NCBI GenBank assembly: GCA_023091735.1
Contig: JALKBU010000965.1
Span: 1-19,451, forward strand
Source: Trichomonas tenax
Taxonomy: Eukaryota; Parabasalia; Trichomonadida; Trichomonadidae
Length of the DNA: 19,451 nucleotides
Reading direction: 5' to 3'
Below the pieces are notes generated by a model. It did not search any database. It had not been told where the DNA came from and worked only from the letters and a program-made list of their open reading frames with translations. Shown in pieces: positions 16,849 through 19,451 of the stretch (position 1 is its first letter; every line of letters begins with the position of its first letter). The translations under genes were made by a program, and so were the position numbers.

Positions 16849-17931
16849 TTATTTTTTACAAAACTCATTTGAATAAATGCATAATCCCCAAAGGTGTGAT
16901 GTGACTTCTGTTCCATTTGATGCAAATTTATCTATGACCTGCTTTCCCACGCTCTTCAGATCATCCTCACTTTCGTATTCTTGAGGATTCATGCCAATAG
17001 CAATGTTGGAGCGGTCCTGGAGATAATATGTTGCCTTGTTATAAACTCTATTGACTGATCCGCCAGCACCTTCATAAATCATTGGCATCATTACATGAAG
17101 CCTTTGGTCATTCACTATATTCCATCCGTGGCCATCCTTCATTTTCCCGAGGTCTGTTTGGAGCCCATACCAATAAGCAACAGCGGCACTGAACAATAAT
17201 TTCGGATAATCGTTCAACCTCGTTCTGATTTTCGTCAACAAGTTCAACCAGTTATGAAATGCTCGATCAAACTCCTTGGAATTGATTGCATAGCCCATTC
17301 CATGCGGTTCTGCATCAATATGGATTCCTTCTGGATATACTTTCTTTTCATCAAAGAAAGTCAGAAATTTGTTGATTTCTTTCATCGCCGAATCATGGTT
17401 ATCGATGAATACTGTATCTTCTAGCGTCATCACATGAAATGAGATTTTTTTCTTCTGAAATTCTAAAATATTATCGAGAAGTTTCTTTTTTTGTGTCTCA
17501 TCATTGACACTGGCCGAGTATAGAACATAGTCCCAACCGTGATCAGCGGCCCATTGCGCGTTATATGACGGTTCTTTCGAATTTCCCCAATAATACCAAC
17601 CACCAACGCAATCATAACGAGGATTACCTTGAGCATCTCTGCAAAGAGCTACAAGCGGCTTTTGAGGCGCAGGTGTCGCTGTAGGTTTCGGAGATTCTGT
17701 TTGTGTTCCGCCTCCTTGTGTGTTATTGGTCTCCTCTGTTGTCGCATTGGTATTTGTGAGTGTAGTTTTGTGCGTTGTCGCCTTCTTGATGAATATTGCC
17801 GCAACGCAGACGATAATTATTGTCAAAAGAACACAATCTAAGGCAATGCCAATGATTTCTGACCTATCCCTGGCGTGGTGAGGCGATGCCTGTGCTTCCG
17901 CATCTGTTAAATCGTTTGAGAGTGTCGACAT
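16849..17931 (-). CDS. Type II membrane protein with glycoside-hydrolase-like ectodomain
   Basis: 360 residues. The ATG at 17929-17931 is chosen because a strong initiator, TCATTTTTA, lies 3 nt upstream. The frame continues 27 codons further but only from a TTG. Residues 1-26 are a short cytoplasmic N-terminus, 27-48 a membrane segment (LDCVLLTIIIVCVAAIFIKK), and 50-90 a Thr/Asn/Pro-rich stalk likely to be O-glycosylated. About 94-360 is a compact ectodomain. EGIHIDAEPHGM (201-212), with Asp206 and Glu208, resembles the strand-4 D-x-E of TIM-barrel glycoside hydrolases (GH18-like). The stretches ending in MMPMIY (281-286), WYYWGN and the terminal HLWGLCIYS also fit a (beta/alpha)8 barrel. Substrate and family are unknown, and the hydrolase call is inference from these motifs. 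Three Cys-containing stretches (97, 108, 351/358) suggest disulfides outside the cell. Confidence 0.85.
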   Translation of the reverse strand: MSTLSNDLTDAEAQASPHHARDRSEIIGIALDCVLLTIIIVCVAAIFIKKATTHKTTLTNTNATTEETNNTQGGGTQTESPKPTATPAPQKPLVALCRDAQGNPRYDCVGGWYYWGNSKEPSYNAQWAADHGWDYVLYSASVNDETQKKKLLDNILEFQKKKISFHVMTLEDTVFIDNHDSAMKEINKFLTFFDEKKVYPEGIHIDAEPHGMGYAINSKEFDRAFHNWLNLLTKIRTRLNDYPKLLFSAAVAYWYGLQTDLGKMKDGHGWNIVNDQRLHVMMPMIYEGAGGSVNRVYNKATYYLQDRSNIAIGMNPQEYESEDDLKSVGKQVIDKFASNGTEVTSHLWGLCIYSNEFCKK

Positions 17932-17934
17932 TGC

Positions 17935-17943
17935 TAAAAATGA
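17935..17943 (-). promoter_or_regulatory. Initiator (Inr) of the hydrolase-like gene
   Basis: On the minus strand TCATTTTTA is followed by GCA and the ATG at 17931. This matches the trichomonad initiator closely and predicts a leader of about 10 nt. It decides the start of this gene. Confidence 0.7.
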
Positions 17944-18342
17944 TGTCAACAACCTTTTTTTCAAACGAAAATGTCTGCTACACACATTCAGAAGATGAAC
18001 GGGATTGACCAAATTTTCAAAAATGTTTTACGAGGGGTTCTCAATTTCATCAGGAGGAGTTTACAATGTTAAAATATTTGCGAATAATATTAATCTATAT
18101 CCAATATCATGCCAAATTTATCAAATCATTAGAAAATTTTAAGAGGCTGCATTGAAAAAAAATTGAGAGATCAAAACAAAAAGGCCGAAATTTTGCGATT
18201 TTAAGCTGAGAATTGCTATCGGTATGACATACAAATGCATAATAAACATCAAAAATCCGAAAATAACTGAAAATGGGAGAAAAAATCAAAATACTTTAGT
18301 TTAGTTGACACAAATTACAAATTAAACGCGAACGAAGTCAAA
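17944..18342. other. Spacer between the hydrolase-like gene and the element
   Basis: About 400 bp, AT-rich, with no convincing ORF or long repeat. It should hold the upstream promoter region of the minus-strand hydrolase-like gene. If the right-hand DNA is an insertion, its 6-bp target duplication would end near 18342 (GTCAAA at 18337-18342). Confidence 0.45.
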
Positions 18343-18500
18343 AGTATTGAGACATAATTTCTGGGATATCAGTAGTAAGGAGAGGGGGTGGTTGCCAGAT
18401 TTTGTAATCCTGTATATAGAGGATGTATTCCAACATATATATTTATATTGTAATTCCAAGCAACTAATTTTTAAGTTTATTTTAAAAAATAATTTATTTT

Positions 18501-18517
18501 TTTTTATTTTGTCTAAA
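18501..18517 (+). promoter_or_regulatory. Element-specific promoter-like motif, copy 1
   Basis: TTTTTATTTTGTCTAAA, identical to 18938-18954. It ends 9 nt before the ATG at 18527. Placement directly upstream of two successive ORFs suggests a shared promoter or leader signal. Confidence 0.5.
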
Positions 18518-18526
18518 ATAATATAT

Positions 18527-18792
18527 ATGGTTATCGTTTCACCTGAGCTTATGAAGAAATGGGGGATTAAGCAATTAAAAGTTGATGAATTTTCAATTAA
18601 ATCTAAGAACTCTTCGGGTTCAGACTCCTCGAGTCATGAAAATGTAAGAAAACAACCCTTCGAGAATGAGACTCAAGGGTCAAAACTGATAAAATTGAAG
18701 ATTTAACAGCTATTAAAACAGGCCGTGGTCTAAATCCTGAATGGATTAAAGAACGATTTAAAAATGAATGTTGTGAATTAATAAATGAATAA
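18527..18792 (+). pseudogene. Small element ORF with a frameshift
   Basis: The ATG at 18527 opens a frame for 59 residues (beginning VIVSPELMKKWGIKQLKVDE after Met), with a Ser-rich middle (SSGSDSSSHE), ending at TAA 18704-18706. A second frame, one base back, is open from 18670 to TAA 18790-18792 and encodes a structured-looking tail (AIKTGRGLNPEWIKERFKNE). The two probably form one protein of about 88 residues broken by a 1-nt indel near 18670-18680. No classical slippery heptamer is present in the right phase. Unknown function. The TTG-initiated extension upstream to 18347 is not coding-like. The alternative is a genuine 59-residue protein. Confidence 0.5.
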
Positions 18793-18937
18793 TCATGCAT
18801 TCATTGAGTTTCTAAGCACGATTTTAATTTTTTCATTAAATTTTTTAACTCCAAAGTTTATGTATAGTTGTTTATTTCAATTCTAAACCTCATTTATTCT
18901 TACGATTTAAAAACTTAATGTTAATTATTAATTTTAT

Positions 18938-18954
18938 TTTTTATTTTGTCTAAA
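18938..18954 (+). promoter_or_regulatory. Element-specific promoter-like motif, copy 2
   Basis: TTTTTATTTTGTCTAAA again, its last A being the A of the ATG at 18954-18956. The T-rich run extends further upstream in both copies (ATTTTATTTTTT here). Confidence 0.5.
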
Positions 18955-19451
18955 TGAGTATTAAAACGTTTGATCTACGATCTTTAGGATTCACAGGTAG
19001 GGAATTATCAAAAATAATGAATGATTTTAATGATGGCGAATATCCAACATATTTACAAAATATAAAAGCACTCGCTGAATTATTAAATGATTTCAAATAT
19101 AATGGACCATTAAATAAGCAATCAATAATGAGAGTTTTATATCCATCCCCTAAAATTGATGTGCCCCTCCCTGTTGAACCACCAACTGAACAACTGGCAC
19201 GAAGTGTCGAGGTCCAAATGACCGTCTCCGAGCCTGGACCCTCAGTCATGTCGCAAAGTGGTGAAGTGCAAAGCACCGAAGAATTTTATAATGAACGTAT
19301 ACATGACGATGAATATTATAATATTGAAATAGAACAATTGGAAAAGTTAAGAGATGAAATTGATAATAGAATTAAAGAGTTAAAATATACTGAAAATGAG
19401 ATAGAGGATTTAATGAATATCCCAGTCTCAGAATCAGAAACTCAAAAATCA
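18954..19451 (+). CDS. Element-encoded hypothetical protein, 3'-truncated by window end
   Basis: The ATG at 18954 opens a frame of 166 codons that runs without a stop to the last base of the window. Residues 1-62 form a compact helical domain (LGFTGRELSKIMNDFNDGEY at 11-30). Residues 64-108 are a Pro/Ser/Glu linker (PSPKIDVPLPVEPP) encoded by clearly more GC-rich DNA. Residues about 112-155 form an acidic coiled coil (IEIEQLEKLRDEIDNRIKEL). There is no membrane segment or signal peptide. Leu is mostly TTA and Asn mostly AAT, unlike the host genes here. Function unknown. Helical head, disordered linker and coiled coil would suit a structural or DNA-binding element protein, but that is a guess. 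Confidence 0.72.
   Translation, partial: MSIKTFDLRSLGFTGRELSKIMNDFNDGEYPTYLQNIKALAELLNDFKYNGPLNKQSIMRVLYPSPKIDVPLPVEPPTEQLARSVEVQMTVSEPGPSVMSQSGEVQSTEEFYNERIHDDEYYNIEIEQLEKLRDEIDNRIKELKYTENEIEDLMNIPVSESETQKS

Larger units (their letters stand above)
18343..19451 (+). mobile_element. Probable left end of a large Maverick/Polinton-like element (partial)
   Basis: From about 18343 (AGTATTGAGACA) the sequence changes. A non-coding stretch with a G-rich run (GGAGAGGGGGTGG near 18379-18391) is followed by two same-strand ORFs, each preceded by an identical 17-nt motif not seen at host genes here. Maverick/Polinton termini begin 5'-AG and make 6-bp target duplications (established), which fits AG at 18343 after GTCAAA. 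The ORFs match no host family I know and are TTA/AAT-rich. No hallmark gene is within the window and the other terminus is outside it, so class and exact boundary are inferred. Confidence 0.45.

Noticed and set aside
17932..18012. 27-residue N-terminal extension of the hydrolase-like protein
   Set aside because: It starts at TTG and lies upstream of a strong initiator, so it is most likely untranscribed.
18347..18526. N-terminal extension of the element ORF from a TTG
   Set aside because: The segment is low-complexity and hydrophobic, has no ATG, and contains the putative promoter motif at 18501-18517.
18950..19276. Minus-strand 108-codon ORF opposite the last gene
   Set aside because: The + strand frame is longer, starts with ATG next to the repeated motif and has clear domain structure; the minus frame is a shadow.

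Overview
The window looks like nuclear DNA of a parabasalid (trichomonad) protist, probably Trichomonas or Tritrichomonas. This is inference from several signs. Genes are long and unbroken by introns. Spacers are very AT-rich and coding DNA is richer in G+C. The proteins are plainly eukaryotic (a USP7-type deubiquitinase, a HEAT/importin-like protein, an LRR protein with a tail). The initiator-like motif TCAYTTTTTA lies directly beside two starts, as in trichomonad core promoters. No tRNA, rRNA or CRISPR array was seen.

Layout. Positions 27-398 hold a weak small ORF. 505-3084 (+) encodes an alpha-solenoid protein of importin-beta size whose start codon seems to be lost or altered. 3532-4311 (+) encodes a coiled-coil protein with a Ser/Arg tail. 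4801-5220 (-) encodes an unknown 139-residue protein. 5221-7234 is a 2-kb spacer with inverted repeats, a GC-rich structured island and a possible decayed ORF. 7235-10003 (-) is a CARMIL-like LRR protein, divergent across 616 bp from the USP7-like deubiquitinase at 10620-13463 (+). Convergent with that gene, 13572-15205 (-) is a pseudogene of a single-pass membrane protein with four in-frame stops, one frameshift and no start codon. 15206-16848 is a 1.6-kb spacer with a perfect 22-bp inverted repeat. 16849-17931 (-) encodes a type II membrane protein with a glycoside-hydrolase-like ectodomain.

From about 18343 to the end the DNA changes character. Two consecutive + strand ORFs, one frameshifted and one running off the window, are each preceded by the same 17-nt motif TTTTTATTTTGTCTAAA. 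They use TTA/AAT-rich codons and resemble no host gene here. I read this as the left end of a large mobile element, most plausibly Maverick/Polinton-like. No hallmark gene (polymerase B, integrase, ATPase, capsid) lies inside the window, so the class is an inference.

The genes do not form a pathway. The neighbourhood is ordinary housekeeping and cytoskeletal genes, one dead and one live surface-protein gene, and an apparent insertion at the right edge.
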